Source of the DNA: an uncultured Roseiarcus sp.
GTDB taxonomy: Bacteria; Pseudomonadota; Alphaproteobacteria; Rhizobiales; Beijerinckiaceae
Direction of reading: 5' to 3'
DNA: 37,205 bases
NCBI GenBank assembly: GCA_945957375.1
Contig: CAMFKX010000016.1
Span: 1 to 37,205, forward strand
Of this stretch, positions 19,957 to 28,145 are shown in pieces; within the stretch, counting starts at the first letter, position 1; every line of letters starts with the position of its first letter. Position numbers and translations under genes: made by a program. The notes below the pieces were generated by a model. The model ran no database searches, had not been told where the DNA came from, and was given only the letters and a program-made list of their open reading frames with translations.

Positions 19957-20380
19957 GACCGAGCTTAAGAACGTTGATCATCCGTACCGCTCATTCCCTT
20001 GCAGTAGGCAAAACAGGAAGCCGAGGCAACCCTCCGGCCGCGGCTGAGCCGGCGCTGCCGGAACCCGCGACGATCCGTCGCGTATCCGCGGCGCCCGGGC
20101 TGAGGAGGCCGCTCGACCGGCCGGCGGCGGGCGAGAGGTCGAACTCGCGAGGGTCGAATGCGAACTCTGCCCGCGCGGCCCGACGACCGGCCTGCGGCAT
20201 TTCGTCGGTGGTTGCGCTGGATCAATGTCCCGCGCCGCGGCTTGGTGTGAATACGTGTTTACTGGCTGATCGTGGCGGAGGACGCGTATCGATTTCGTGA
20301 CGCGCCGGGGCCGCGTCAGCCGCGTACGGCGATGCGCGCTTGAAGCCGCCTCGTCGAGGCAAAAAGGGAGGAACGCGAAG
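19957..20380. other. gene-poor stretch upstream of the heme oxygenase
   Basis: No gene is convincingly supported here. A minus-strand frame of 69 codons (19991-20200, starting MPQAGRRAARAEFAFDPREFDL) has reasonable codon use in its first half but no clear ribosome binding site. A short AT-richer patch (about 20240-20290) probably holds the promoter of the small gene at 20381, but no confident -35/-10 pair was found. GGAAC at 20060 is followed at the right spacing by CGTA instead of CGTT, so it was not called as a stress promoter. Confidence 0.4.
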
Positions 20381-20584
20381 ATGTCCGACTGGAGGGTCTT
20401 CTACAGAGACACCCACGATCAGGACCGAATCTCCAAGGCCGTTTCGAGCCGGGAGGACGCGCTGTGTGAGGCGAAGGTTCTTCATCGCGACCGCCGCGCC
20501 GAGATCTACCGCATCGAAGGCCCAGCCGGGATGATCATCCCGAAGGAAGACGTGTTGCGCTGGGTGTCCGAAAACAAGTGGTGA
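20381..20584 (+). CDS. small protein of unknown function
   Basis: A 67-residue protein, SDWRVFYRDTHDQDRISKAV at the start and IIPKEDVLRWVSENKW at the end, likely a small beta-beta-alpha fold that includes SSREDALCEAKVLHRDR. GGGAGG upstream of the ATG at 20381 supports this start; the frame continues upstream to 20297 without conserved character. Similar short proteins that add a region prefix to an Ala-rich helix are frequent unannotated genes in Hyphomicrobiales. No partner gene is adjacent, and no function can be assigned. Confidence 0.65.
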   Translation: MSDWRVFYRDTHDQDRISKAVSSREDALCEAKVLHRDRRAEIYRIEGPAGMIIPKEDVLRWVSENKW

Positions 20585-20884
20585 GCCAAGAGCATCGCGG
20601 TAGGGACATGGCGGAGAGGCCGCCCCGTTAGAAGGGGGCCGGAGCGACCCCTCCGGCGCCGCCGGTTCCCCAACCGAACGCCGCCCATCGAGCTTAGAAC
20701 ATCTGTTCACATCGGCAAGCGCCAAGGGCGCCGCGCCGGTGCGTCAATCCAAAGCCTTGGTTAACGGATCGCGGCCCGCTGCGGCGCATGGCCGCGCCGG
20801 ATTGTATTCGCGCGTTGACGTCGATCAAGCTCCAGGGCGACGCGATCGTTAAGGATCGCCTCCGGCGAGGAAAAGAGGTGGTCC
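20585..20884. other. intergenic stretch between two small genes
   Basis: No gene is seen. It contains a G/C-rich segment with short complementary runs (about 20630-20665) and one perfect palindrome, GAACATCTGTTC at 20697-20708, which could be a protein binding site. The sequence just before 20885 (AGAGGTGG) is the ribosome binding site of the next gene. Confidence 0.4.
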
Positions 20885-21109
20885 ATGAAACGCACGGCGC
20901 CGACTGTCGCCCCCATCGCTCCGGTCTTCATGGTCGAGGTGATCGACGAGGCCGGATACGCTTGGCTTCTCGGGCCGCTCGATCTCAACGAGGCGCTCGA
21001 AATGAGCGCGCGTCGCCCGCTGGGCGCAAGCCCGGACGCGGAGCCGCGCATCCTGATTCCTCCGAACATGGTCGGCGAGGGGATGACCAATTCCGACCGG
21101 ATTCCCTGA
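20885..21109 (+). CDS. small protein of unknown function
   Basis: A 74-residue protein. Codon third positions are strongly G/C as in neighbouring real genes, and AGAGGTGG precedes the ATG. The central part (VFMVEVIDEAGYAWLLGPLD, then LNEALEMSARRP) reads like a strand pair followed by a helix, similar in style to the small protein at 20381. The Pro-rich end (RILIPPNMVGEGM) is not recognised. It converges with the ribbon-helix-helix-like gene with a 20-bp gap; a CCCTGA/TCAGGG inverted repeat covers both stop codons. Function unknown. Confidence 0.55.
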   Translation: MKRTAPTVAPIAPVFMVEVIDEAGYAWLLGPLDLNEALEMSARRPLGASPDAEPRILIPPNMVGEGMTNSDRIP

Positions 21110-21129
21110 TCGGCGAAGCCACGCCCGTC

Positions 21130-21342
21130 TCAGGGCATGGGCTCTGCGGATGGCTCGCGATCCACCTCCTCGGACTCCTGGAGAAGCGTCAGCGTCTGGC
21201 CGAGCAGCCAGCGGCGCAGCGCCCGGCTGACGACATCGTCCACAGTCAGGTCGAACCGTTTGCAGAACGCCTCGAGCGACCGATGAAGCGGCTCCGGCAT
21301 CCGCACGACGACCTCGACGGTCGCATTCGGATCGTCGGCCAT
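21130..21342 (-). CDS. small ribbon-helix-helix-like protein downstream of the paa thiolase
   Basis: A 70-residue protein. The strand-helix-helix order (ATVEVVVRMPEPLHRSLEAF, then DLTVDDVVSRALRRWLLGQ) is that of MetJ/Arc/CopG-type ribbon-helix-helix DNA-binding proteins, with alternating charged and hydrophobic residues in the first strand. It has the best ribosome binding site of the area, AAGGAGG seven bases before ATG 21342, and lies 56 bp downstream of the thiolase on the same strand, so it is probably part of the paaN transcript. An acidic tail (EESEEVDREPSAE) follows the fold. It could be an extra regulator or the antitoxin half of a lost pair; no toxin is next to it. Confidence 0.7.
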   Translation of the reverse strand: MADDPNATVEVVVRMPEPLHRSLEAFCKRFDLTVDDVVSRALRRWLLGQTLTLLQESEEVDREPSAEPMP

Positions 21343-21398
21343 GAAAGCCTCCTTCGCGACAACGTCCCCGTTTCCGAAGCTCAAGCGCCCGCCGCCCG

Positions 21399-22601
21399 TC
21401 ACACCCTCTCGACCGCCATCGCCACCCCCTGGCCGACGCCGACGCACATGGTCGCGAGGCCATAGCGGCCGCCGCCACGGCGGAGTTCCAGCGCGACTGT
21501 TCCCGCGAGCCGGGCGCCCGACATGCCGAGCGGATGGCCGAGCGCGATCGCCCCGCCGTTCGGATTGACGTGCTCTGCGTCGTCGGCGAGCCCGAGCCCG
21601 CGCAGGCAGGCGAGCGCCTGCGCGGCGAAGGCTTCGTTGAGTTCGATCGCGTCGAAATCGGCTGGCTTCAGGCCGAGGCGCTCGCAAAGCTTGGTCACCG
21701 CCGGCACGGGACCGATGCCCATCACGCGCGGCGCGACGCCCGCCGTCGCATAGCCGAGCACGCGCGCGACCGGCTCGAGGCCGTGCGCCTGCGCCGCGGC
21801 TTCGGAGGCGAGGATCAGCGCCGCCGCGCCGTCGTTGACGCCCGAGGCATTGCCGGCGGTGACGCTGCCGTCCGGCCGCACGATGCCGCCGAGCTTGGCC
21901 AGCGCTTCGGCAGTCGTGTCGGCGCGCGGATGCTCGTCTTTCGCGAACCGGGTCACAGCGCCCTTGCGGTCCTTGATCTCGACCGGGACGATCTCCCTCT
22001 CGAACACGCCGGCCGCCTGCGCCGCGGCCGCGCGGGCCTGGGAGCGCAATGCGAAGGCGTCCTGGTCGGCGCGCGAGATCGCGTGCTCGTCGGCGACGTT
22101 CTGCGCCGTCTCGGGCATCGAATCGACGCCGTAGAGTTTCTTCATCAGCGGATTGACGAAGCGCCAGCCGATCGTGGTGTCGTACACGTCGGCCGAGCGC
22201 TGGAACGCCGTCTCCGCCTTGCCCATGACCAGCGGCGCACGGGTCATGGATTCCGAGCCGCCTGCGACCGCCAGAGAAATCTCGCCCGACTTGATGGCGC
22301 GCGCGGCGGCCGCGACCGCGTCCATGCCCGAGGCGCACAGGCGGTTGACCGTCACGCCCGGCACGGACTCGGGCAGACCGGCGAGCAGCAGCGCCATCCG
22401 GGCGAGGTTGCGGTTGTCCTCGCCCGCCTGGTTGGCCGATCCGAAGAACACTTCCTCGACATGGCTCGCGAGCCCCGGATGACGGCGCATCAGTTCGCGC
22501 ACGGGGATCGCCGCGAGGTCGTCGGCGCGGACTTTCGCCAGCGCGCCGGCGAAGCGGCCGATCGGAGTGCGGACGTAGTCGCAGAGAAAGACTTCGGTCA
22601 T
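21399..22601 (-). CDS. paaJ: 3-oxoadipyl-CoA / 3-oxo-5,6-dehydrosuberyl-CoA thiolase
   Basis: A 400-residue thiolase, the usual length for PcaF/PaaJ. The nucleophile Cys89 lies in [14 protein letters not shown], the catalytic His in [17 protein letters not shown], and the second Cys in [10 protein letters not shown]. The N-terminus [19 protein letters not shown] is characteristic of the beta-ketoadipyl-CoA thiolase group. In phenylacetate breakdown it cleaves acetyl-CoA from the opened ring and again from 3-oxoadipyl-CoA. ATG at 22601 lies eight bases after the paaN stop; the frame is open much further upstream but only over paaN. The same enzyme type serves protocatechuate degradation, so the symbol is chosen from the paa context. 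Confidence 0.88.
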   Translation of the reverse strand: MTEVFLCDYVRTPIGRFAGALAKVRADDLAAIPVRELMRRHPGLASHVEEVFFGSANQAGEDNRNLARMALLLAGLPESVPGVTVNRLCASGMDAVAAAARAIKSGEISLAVAGGSESMTRAPLVMGKAETAFQRSADVYDTTIGWRFVNPLMKKLYGVDSMPETAQNVADEHAISRADQDAFALRSQARAAAAQAAGVFEREIVPVEIKDRKGAVTRFAKDEHPRADTTAEALAKLGGIVRPDGSVTAGNASGVNDGAAALILASEAAAQAHGLEPVARVLGYATAGVAPRVMGIGPVPAVTKLCERLGLKPADFDAIELNEAFAAQALACLRGLGLADDAEHVNPNGGAIALGHPLGMSGARLAGTVALELRRGGGRYGLATMCVGVGQGVAMAVERV

Positions 22602-22609
22602 GGCGCGGC

Positions 22610-24265
22610 TCAGGCGGTCATGCGGCGCACCGGGGCGACGCGGAAGCGGTTGGCGACGAAAGCGGAGTCGGTGAGCGAGGCGTTGCCGGCCGGGTTGCCG
22701 CCGGTGACATGGTAGTCGGAGAAGGCCGACGACTGGTTGACGTAGATATTGCCGATCAGGTTGATCGACAGCGCGACGTTGGCGCGGGCGAACGCCCGCT
22801 CGGCCTCTTCGGCGACCGCCTCGCTGGTGGTGTAGAGCGCGGCGGTGATCGCGCCCTTGTCGCGGATCGACGCCTCGGCGAGGCTGAGCGAGTCGGCGGT
22901 CGAGCCGGTCGCGATGACGAACGAGATCGGTCCGAACCGCTCTTCCCGCCAGGCGGCGACATCGCCGCCTTCGACCGCGAGGATCAGCGGGGTGGCGCTG
23001 CGCGCGACCCCCTCGACGGAGGTCGAGGCGCGCACGACGCGGCCGAGGGCGACGCAGTCCTTGACGCGCGCGAGCGTCGCGTCTCCCTGGATCGCGCCGA
23101 GCACGGTCTGGGCGCGCCCGGCGTCGGCGAGCAGCCGATCGACCGCCTGGGCGATTCCCTTCGCCACCTCCTCGAAGCTTTTGCACCCCTCGTCGGTCTC
23201 GATCCCGCTCGCGGGCACGAAGACGTTCTGCGGCGCGGTGCACATCTGGCCGGAATAGAGCGACAGCGAGAAGGCGATGTTGTCGCACATGGCGCGGAAA
23301 TTCGCGGTCGAGTCGATCACGATGGCGTTGACGCCGGCCTCCTCGGTAAAGACCAGCTTGTCCGTCAGCGACTGCCTGAGCCACGAGCCGAACACGGGGC
23401 CGCCGGTGAAGTCGACGATCTTGACCTCCGGGCGCTGGACGAGGTCCTTGGCGATCGGCGCCGACGGCTCGTCGGCCGCGAGCAGCGCGACGTTGGGGTC
23501 GAACCCGGCCTCGATCAGCACTTCGCGCAGGATCTTCAGCGTGATCGCGGCCGGCAGGATCGCGGCCGGATGCGGCTTGACGATCACGCTGTTGCCGGTC
23601 GCGAGGCTCGCGAACAGGCCGGGATAGAGATTCCAGGTCGGGAAGGTGGCGCAGCCGATCTCGACCGCGATCCCGCGCGGGACGACGCGCATGCGCTTTT
23701 CCAGTCGCAGCGGCTCGCCCTTGCCCTGCGGCTTCTCCCACGAAACCGCGCCCGGTATCCGGCGCATCTCGGCGACGGCGTAGGCGACGGCCTCGAGGCC
23801 GCGGTCCTGCGCGTGCGGACCGCCGGCCTGGAACGCCATGCCCCACGACTGGCCGGAGGTGTGCTGCACCGCGTCGGCGATCAGGAAGCTCTGCCGGTTG
23901 AGCCGGGCCAGCGCTTCGAGCAAGACGCCGGCGCGCGCTTCGACCGGGGCGCGGCCCCAGGCGTCGCCGGCGGCCGCGCTCGCGGCGATCAGCGTGTCGA
24001 CGGAGGCGGTCGGGTAGCGGACGCCGAGCGGCTTGCCGTAGGGCGAGGTCTCGGCCCCGGCCAGCCGCTCGTTGGGATGGGCGTCGTCGAACGGAAGGGA
24101 CTTGCCGAGCAGCGCCTCGAACGCCGCGTCGCCGTCGGCCTTCGCCGTCTCGCCATAGACCTTGGGGGAGGCCGACTCGGGATAGGCGCTGAACCAGGTC
24201 CGCGCCCCGATCGCCTCGATCGCGCGCGCCAGCAACGACTCGTGCTTCGCAGTGAAGTCCGTCAT
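22610..24265 (-). CDS. paaN: phenylacetate degradation aldehyde dehydrogenase PaaN (short form, no hydratase domain)
   Basis: A 551-residue aldehyde dehydrogenase. The start [18 protein letters not shown], then [17 protein letters not shown], is typical of the short PaaN family. Dehydrogenase landmarks are [32 protein letters not shown], the Glu in [11 protein letters not shown] and the nucleophile Cys near 342 in [14 protein letters not shown]. It should oxidise the semialdehyde formed after ring opening. The fused MaoC-like hydratase of PaaZ is absent. ATG at 24265 has a strong GGGAGGAAGG; the frame extends 27 codons further into the operator region, which was rejected. First gene of the left-running paa transcript, controlled from the divergent operator at 24308. 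Confidence 0.9.
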   Translation of the reverse strand: MTDFTAKHESLLARAIEAIGARTWFSAYPESASPKVYGETAKADGDAAFEALLGKSLPFDDAHPNERLAGAETSPYGKPLGVRYPTASVDTLIAASAAAGDAWGRAPVEARAGVLLEALARLNRQSFLIADAVQHTSGQSWGMAFQAGGPHAQDRGLEAVAYAVAEMRRIPGAVSWEKPQGKGEPLRLEKRMRVVPRGIAVEIGCATFPTWNLYPGLFASLATGNSVIVKPHPAAILPAAITLKILREVLIEAGFDPNVALLAADEPSAPIAKDLVQRPEVKIVDFTGGPVFGSWLRQSLTDKLVFTEEAGVNAIVIDSTANFRAMCDNIAFSLSLYSGQMCTAPQNVFVPASGIETDEGCKSFEEVAKGIAQAVDRLLADAGRAQTVLGAIQGDATLARVKDCVALGRVVRASTSVEGVARSATPLILAVEGGDVAAWREERFGPISFVIATGSTADSLSLAEASIRDKGAITAALYTTSEAVAEEAERAFARANVALSINLIGNIYVNQSSAFSDYHVTGGNPAGNASLTDSAFVANRFRVAPVRRMTA

Positions 24266-24307
24266 GCCTTCCTCCCTCGAACCGTCGCGGTTTCCGGACG
24301 GACTACT

Positions 24308-24329
24308 ATTGACCGATGGGTCGGTCAAT
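24308..24329. promoter_or_regulatory. TetR-type operator between paaN and paaG
   Basis: A perfect inverted repeat: ATTGACCGA, spacer TGGG, TCGGTCAAT. It lies in the 102-bp divergent gap between paaN and paaG and overlaps the -35 boxes of both directions (TTGACC on each strand). Its size and symmetry fit a TetR dimer, and the only TetR gene in this transcription unit is the one at 26940, so it is the likely binding site of that PaaR-like repressor. Confidence 0.75.
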
Positions 24330-24336
24330 CTATAGT
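24309..24336 (+). promoter_or_regulatory. promoter of paaG-paaI-paaK-paaR
   Basis: TTGACC (24309-24314), 16-base spacer and TATAGT (24331-24336), with the operator covering the -35 box and spacer. The paaG ATG follows 31 bases later. On the other strand TTGACC (24328-24323) could serve paaN, but its -10 box is not clear. Confidence 0.55.
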
Positions 24337-24367
24337 CGGCCCTCAATCATAACCGAAAATCACGGGG

Positions 24368-25183
24368 ATGGACGCCATGGGAGACGCCGCCGCGCCGGTG
24401 TTGCAGGAGAGTCTGGAAGAGGGCGTGCTGACCCTCACCCTCAACCGCCCCGACAAGATGAACGCCTTCAACGTCGCGCTGCACCAGGCGCTCGCGGCCG
24501 GCTTCGCCCGCGCCCGCGACGACGCCGAATGCCGCGTCGTCGTGCTGACCGGCGCCGGCAAGGGCTTTTGCGCCGGACAGGACCTTGCCGACCGGGCGGT
24601 GACGCCGGGCGCCGGACGGCCGGACCTCGGCGAGTCGATAGACAAGCGCTACAACCCGCTCGTGCGCGCGATCCGCGCCCTGCCGAAGCCGGTCGTGTGC
24701 GCGGTCAACGGCGTCGCCGCCGGCGCCGGCGCCAATGTCGCGCTCGCCTGCGACGTCGTGGTGGCGGCGAAGTCGGCGCGCTTCCTCCAGGCTTTCGCCC
24801 GCATCGGCCTCGTGCCGGATTCCGGTGGCACCTGGATCCTGCCGCGCCTCGTCGGCGACGCGCGTGCGCGCGCCCTGATGATGCTCGCCGATCCGATTCC
24901 CGCCGAGCAGGCGGAAGCCTGGGGCCTGATTTGGCGCGCCGTCGACGACGACCAGCTTCAGGGCGTCGCGCGCGAGATCGCGATGCGCTTCGCCGCCGGA
25001 CCGACGCACGCTTACGGCCTGATGAAGCGCGCGTTCCTCGCCTCGTCCGCCAACACCCTCGACGCTCAACTCGACCTCGAACGCGACCTGCAGCGCGAGG
25101 CGGGCGCAGCGGATGAATATATCGAGGGCGTGCGCGCCTTCCTCGAGAAGCGTCCGGCGAACTACCGCGCGATCAAGGGCTGA
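24368..25183 (+). CDS. paaG: ring 1,2-epoxyphenylacetyl-CoA isomerase (crotonase family)
   Basis: A 271-residue crotonase-fold enzyme. Oxyanion-hole regions are GKGFCAGQDLADR and VNGVAAGAGANVALACD, and the catalytic-region Asp lies in RIGLVPDSGGTWILPRLVG. The combination GFCAGQDL with GLVPDSGGTWILPR is characteristic of PaaG, which converts the epoxide made by PaaABCDE to the oxepin. It is the first gene of the right-running block and is followed after five bases by paaI. ATG at 24368 or the second ATG at 24377 are both possible; no strong ribosome binding site separates them. Cytoplasmic. Confidence 0.9.
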   Translation: MDAMGDAAAPVLQESLEEGVLTLTLNRPDKMNAFNVALHQALAAGFARARDDAECRVVVLTGAGKGFCAGQDLADRAVTPGAGRPDLGESIDKRYNPLVRAIRALPKPVVCAVNGVAAGAGANVALACDVVVAAKSARFLQAFARIGLVPDSGGTWILPRLVGDARARALMMLADPIPAEQAEAWGLIWRAVDDDQLQGVAREIAMRFAAGPTHAYGLMKRAFLASSANTLDAQLDLERDLQREAGAADEYIEGVRAFLEKRPANYRAIKG

Positions 25184-25188
25184 GGCTG

Positions 25189-25608
25189 ATGACGCCCGAG
25201 GCGATCGCGCGCAGGTCCGCGGAACTGATGTGGGCGGAGGACAAGACCGCGCGCGAGCACGGCATCTCGCTCGACGCGGTCGCGCCCGGCGAGGCGACGC
25301 TGTCGATGGTGATGACCAGCGCCATGACCAACGGCCACGGCATCGGCCACGGCGGCTTCATCTTCCTGCTCGCCGACACCGCCTTCGCCTACGCCTGCAA
25401 CAGCTACAATCAGCGCTGCGTCGCGCAGCACTGCTCGATCACCTACCTGAAGCCGGCGGCGGAGGGCGCGCGCCTGACCGCGACCGCGCGCGAGGTGCGC
25501 CGCGCCGACCGCAGCGGCATCTACGACGTCGGCGTCGCCGACGAGACCGGGACGCCGATCGCCGAATTCCGCGGCCACAGCCGCACCGTGCCCGGCACGT
25601 TCTTCTGA
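25189..25608 (+). CDS. paaI: hydroxyphenylacetyl-CoA thioesterase PaaI (hotdog fold)
   Basis: A 139-residue hotdog-fold thioesterase with the PaaI motif GHGIGHGGFIFLLADTAFAYACNS, which holds the catalytic Asp and the Gly-rich helix start, followed by SITYLKPAAEGARLTATA. It removes CoA from stalled or rearranged intermediates and so saves CoA when the pathway jams. The ribosome binding site GAGG is four bases before ATG 25189, inside the gap after the paaG stop; paaK follows after 14 bp. The order paaG-paaI-paaK is conserved in many proteobacteria. Confidence 0.93.
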   Translation: MTPEAIARRSAELMWAEDKTAREHGISLDAVAPGEATLSMVMTSAMTNGHGIGHGGFIFLLADTAFAYACNSYNQRCVAQHCSITYLKPAAEGARLTATAREVRRADRSGIYDVGVADETGTPIAEFRGHSRTVPGTFF

Positions 25609-25622
25609 CAGGACCCGACGCC

Positions 25623-26933
25623 ATGCGCGACCTTGCCCCCCGGAGAGGCGACCTCGACAGTATCGAAACCGCCTCGCGCGACGAGATTTCGGCGCTGCAG
25701 CTCGCCCGGCTGAAGCAGACGCTACGGCACGCCTACGACAACGTCGCCCACACCCGCGCCAAGTTCGACGCCGCCGGCGTCCACCCTGACGATTGTCGCA
25801 CGCTCGCGGATCTCGCGAAGTTTCCCTTCACCACCAAGACCGACCTGCGCGACACTTATCCGTTCGGCATGTTCGCCGTGCCGCAGGAGCGGATCGCCCG
25901 CATCCACGCCTCCTCCGGCACCACCGGCAAGCCGACCGTCGTCGGCTACACCAAGGGCGACCTCGACGTCTGGTCCGATCTCATGGCGCGCTCGATCCGC
26001 GCCGCCGGCGGGCGGGCGGGGATGAAGGTGCACGTCGCCTACGGCTACGGCCTGTTCACCGGCGGACTCGGAGCCCATTACGGCGCGGAAAGGCTCGGAT
26101 GCACGGTCATTCCGGTCTCGGGCGGCATGACCGAGCGGCAGGTGCAGCTGATCCACGACTTCCGCCCCGAGATCGTCATGGTCACGCCGTCCTACATGCT
26201 CGCCATCCTCGACGAGTTCCGGCGGGAGAAACTCGATCCGCGCGACTGCAGCCTTCAGGTCGGCATCTTCGGCGCCGAGCCCTGGACCAACGCCATGCGC
26301 CTCGAGATCGAGCAGAGCTTCGACATGCACGCGGTCGACATCTACGGCCTGTCGGAGGTCATGGGGCCGGGCGTCTCGTGCGAATGCGTCGAGACCAAGG
26401 ACGGGCCGGTCGTCTGGGAGGACCATTTCTACCCCGAGGTGATCGACCCGGACACCGGCGCGGTGCTGCCGGACGGCTCGCCGGGCGAACTCGTCTTCAC
26501 CTCGCTCACCAAGGAGGCGATGCCGGTCATCCGCTATCGCACGCGCGACCTCACCCGGCTTTTGCCCGGAACGGCGCGGTCGATGCGGCGGATGGAGCGG
26601 ATCACCGGCCGTTCCGACGACATGATCATCCTGCGCGGCGTCAACGTGTTCCCGTCGCAGATCGAGGAGCAGATCCTCAAGTGCGATGGGCTCTCGCCGC
26701 ATTTCCAGCTCGAACTCCACAAGCACGAGCGGATGGACGCGGTGACGGTGGTGGTCGAGGCGCGCCCGCACGCCTCCGATGAGGCCGAGCGGGAGCTGGC
26801 TGCCCATGACCTCGCCCACCACGTGAAGTCGGTGATCGGCGTCACCGTCGGCGTCCGGGTGGTCGATCCCGGCGCCGTCGAGCGGTCGCAGGGCAAGGCC
26901 AGGCGAATCGTCGATCTCCGCCCGAAGCACTGA
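25623..26933 (+). CDS. paaK: phenylacetate-CoA ligase
   Basis: A 436-residue AMP-forming ligase that activates phenylacetate to phenylacetyl-CoA, the entry step. The P-loop is ASSGTTGKPTVVGYTKGD near 96-113. Further PaaK landmarks are YGYGLFTGGLGAHYGAE, the A5-type motif DIYGLSEVMGPG, the PVIRYRTRDLTRL segment and the C-terminal hinge GRSDDMIILRGVNVFPSQIE. ATG at 25623 gives the normal family length; the frame is open upstream over paaI, which was rejected. Six bases separate it from the TetR gene, so this is one operon from paaG on. Confidence 0.95.
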   Translation: MRDLAPRRGDLDSIETASRDEISALQLARLKQTLRHAYDNVAHTRAKFDAAGVHPDDCRTLADLAKFPFTTKTDLRDTYPFGMFAVPQERIARIHASSGTTGKPTVVGYTKGDLDVWSDLMARSIRAAGGRAGMKVHVAYGYGLFTGGLGAHYGAERLGCTVIPVSGGMTERQVQLIHDFRPEIVMVTPSYMLAILDEFRREKLDPRDCSLQVGIFGAEPWTNAMRLEIEQSFDMHAVDIYGLSEVMGPGVSCECVETKDGPVVWEDHFYPEVIDPDTGAVLPDGSPGELVFTSLTKEAMPVIRYRTRDLTRLLPGTARSMRRMERITGRSDDMIILRGVNVFPSQIEEQILKCDGLSPHFQLELHKHERMDAVTVVVEARPHASDEAERELAAHDLAHHVKSVIGVTVGVRVVDPGAVERSQGKARRIVDLRPKH

Positions 26934-26939
26934 CGCCCC

Positions 26940-27566
26940 ATGGCGAGGACGCGCGCGCACGACTACGGCGACAAGCGCCGCGCGCTGCTCGAGGTCGCGG
27001 CGCGGCTGTTCGCGGCAAAGGGCTTCGACCGCACCTCGATCGCCGAGATCGCCCTGAAGGCGCAGGTGTCGAAAGCGCTCGTCTATCACTACTACCCGAG
27101 CAAGGGCGCGCTGCTGTTCGACATCGTCAGCGTCCATCTGGCCTTCGTCGCCGACGCGCTCGCGGAAGCCGACGACCCCGGCGCTTCGCCCGAAGCGCAT
27201 CTCCTCGGCCTCGTGCGCGCGATCCTGTTCGCCTACCGGGACGCCGACGCGCTGCACAAGGTGCAGCTCAACGAACTCGACAAGCTGGAGCCCGGGCAGC
27301 GCGAGGAGATCCGCGCGCTCGAACGCCGCATCGTGGCGACGGTGGCGCGTGCGTTGACGCGGCTCAATCCGGACCTGCTCGACGCCGACGGCGCCGTGCT
27401 GCTCAAGCCCGTCGCCATGTCGCTGTTCGGCATGCTCAACTGGACCTATCTCTGGTTTCGCGACGACGGTCCGATGAGCCGCGAGGCCTACGCTCGCTTC
27501 GCGACGAGGCTGTTCGTCGAGGGTGTGGCGGGCTTGAGCCCGCCGGTCGCGAGCGGGGGGACCTAA
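26940..27566 (+). CDS. paaR: TetR-family repressor, PaaR-like
   Basis: A 208-residue TetR protein. The N-terminal helix-turn-helix is LFAAKGFDRTSIAEIALKAQ, then VSKALVYHYYPSKGALLFDI; the rest is an all-helical ligand domain. As the last gene of the paaG-paaI-paaK transcript, starting six bases after paaK, it is best explained as the pathway repressor, released by phenylacetyl-CoA as known for other PaaR proteins. The palindrome at 24308-24329 is its probable operator, which would also give autoregulation. Its TAA shares bases with the stop codon of the opposite TetR gene. The symbol rests on context, not on a diagnostic motif. Confidence 0.8.
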   Translation: MARTRAHDYGDKRRALLEVAARLFAAKGFDRTSIAEIALKAQVSKALVYHYYPSKGALLFDIVSVHLAFVADALAEADDPGASPEAHLLGLVRAILFAYRDADALHKVQLNELDKLEPGQREEIRALERRIVATVARALTRLNPDLLDADGAVLLKPVAMSLFGMLNWTYLWFRDDGPMSREAYARFATRLFVEGVAGLSPPVASGGT

Positions 27567-28144
27567 TCCGACAGGATCGCCGCAATCGCCGCCAGCACGG
27601 CGGCGGTCATCGGATCGACGCGCGCCGAAAGCGGCCCGTGCAGGCGGCCGTAGTGGGTGAAGACGGCGGTCTGGACGACGATCCCGATCGCGGCGGCGGC
27701 GGCCAATTCGAGCTCGGCCGCCTCATGGTCGCCGGCGATCCGCTCGAGAAGGCGCCGGATCGCGACGACCGGGTTCACCGCCGGATCGGGCGACACGTTC
27801 GGCAGTCCGCGGTGCTGGTCGATCAGGACGAAGGTGAACAGGGCCTTCTCGCGGTCGAACAGGTCGGCGAACATCGCCACGACTGCGCGCGCGACGTCGG
27901 CGAGCGTGTCGCGGCCTTCGGCGGCCTCGGCGACGCCTTGGGCGATGCGGGCGTAGCCTTCGAGGAAGGTCCGGGCGAACAGGTCGTCCTTGTTGGCGTA
28001 GTGGCGATAGATGGCGGGCTCGGTGACGCCGAGCGCCGTGGCGACGCTGAGCATGGTCGTCTTCTCGACGCCGCGCTCGGCGAACAGTCCGATCGCGACC
28101 TCGGCGATCGCGGCCGGCGTCAGCGGGGTCGGCCGCCGCGCCAT
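27563..28144 (-). CDS. TetR-family regulator paired with the LplT-PlsC-Aas gene
   Basis: A 193-residue TetR protein with the helix-turn-helix in LFAERGVEKTTMLSVATALG, then VTEPAIYRHYANKDDLF. It is unlike the PaaR-like protein in both the recognition helix and the C-terminal domain. Its ATG lies one base after the stop of the large lipid gene (TGACATG), so it is translated from the same message and probably controls it. The operator at 31550-31571 over that gene's -10 box is the obvious site. It converges with paaR with overlapping stop codons. The inducer is unknown; a fatty acid or acyl-CoA would fit the target. Confidence 0.85.
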   Translation of the reverse strand: MARRPTPLTPAAIAEVAIGLFAERGVEKTTMLSVATALGVTEPAIYRHYANKDDLFARTFLEGYARIAQGVAEAAEGRDTLADVARAVVAMFADLFDREKALFTFVLIDQHRGLPNVSPDPAVNPVVAIRRLLERIAGDHEAAELELAAAAAIGIVVQTAVFTHYGRLHGPLSARVDPMTAAVLAAIAAILSD

Positions 28145-28145
28145 G

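Noticed and set aside
20059-20085. Third EcfG-type promoter (GGAAC, then CGTA)
   Set aside because: The -10 is CGTA instead of CGTT and no gene starts within 250 bp downstream.
20697-20708. LexA box
   Set aside because: GAAC-N4-GTTC resembles the Gram-positive SOS box, not the alphaproteobacterial GTTC-N7-GTTC, and no SOS gene follows.
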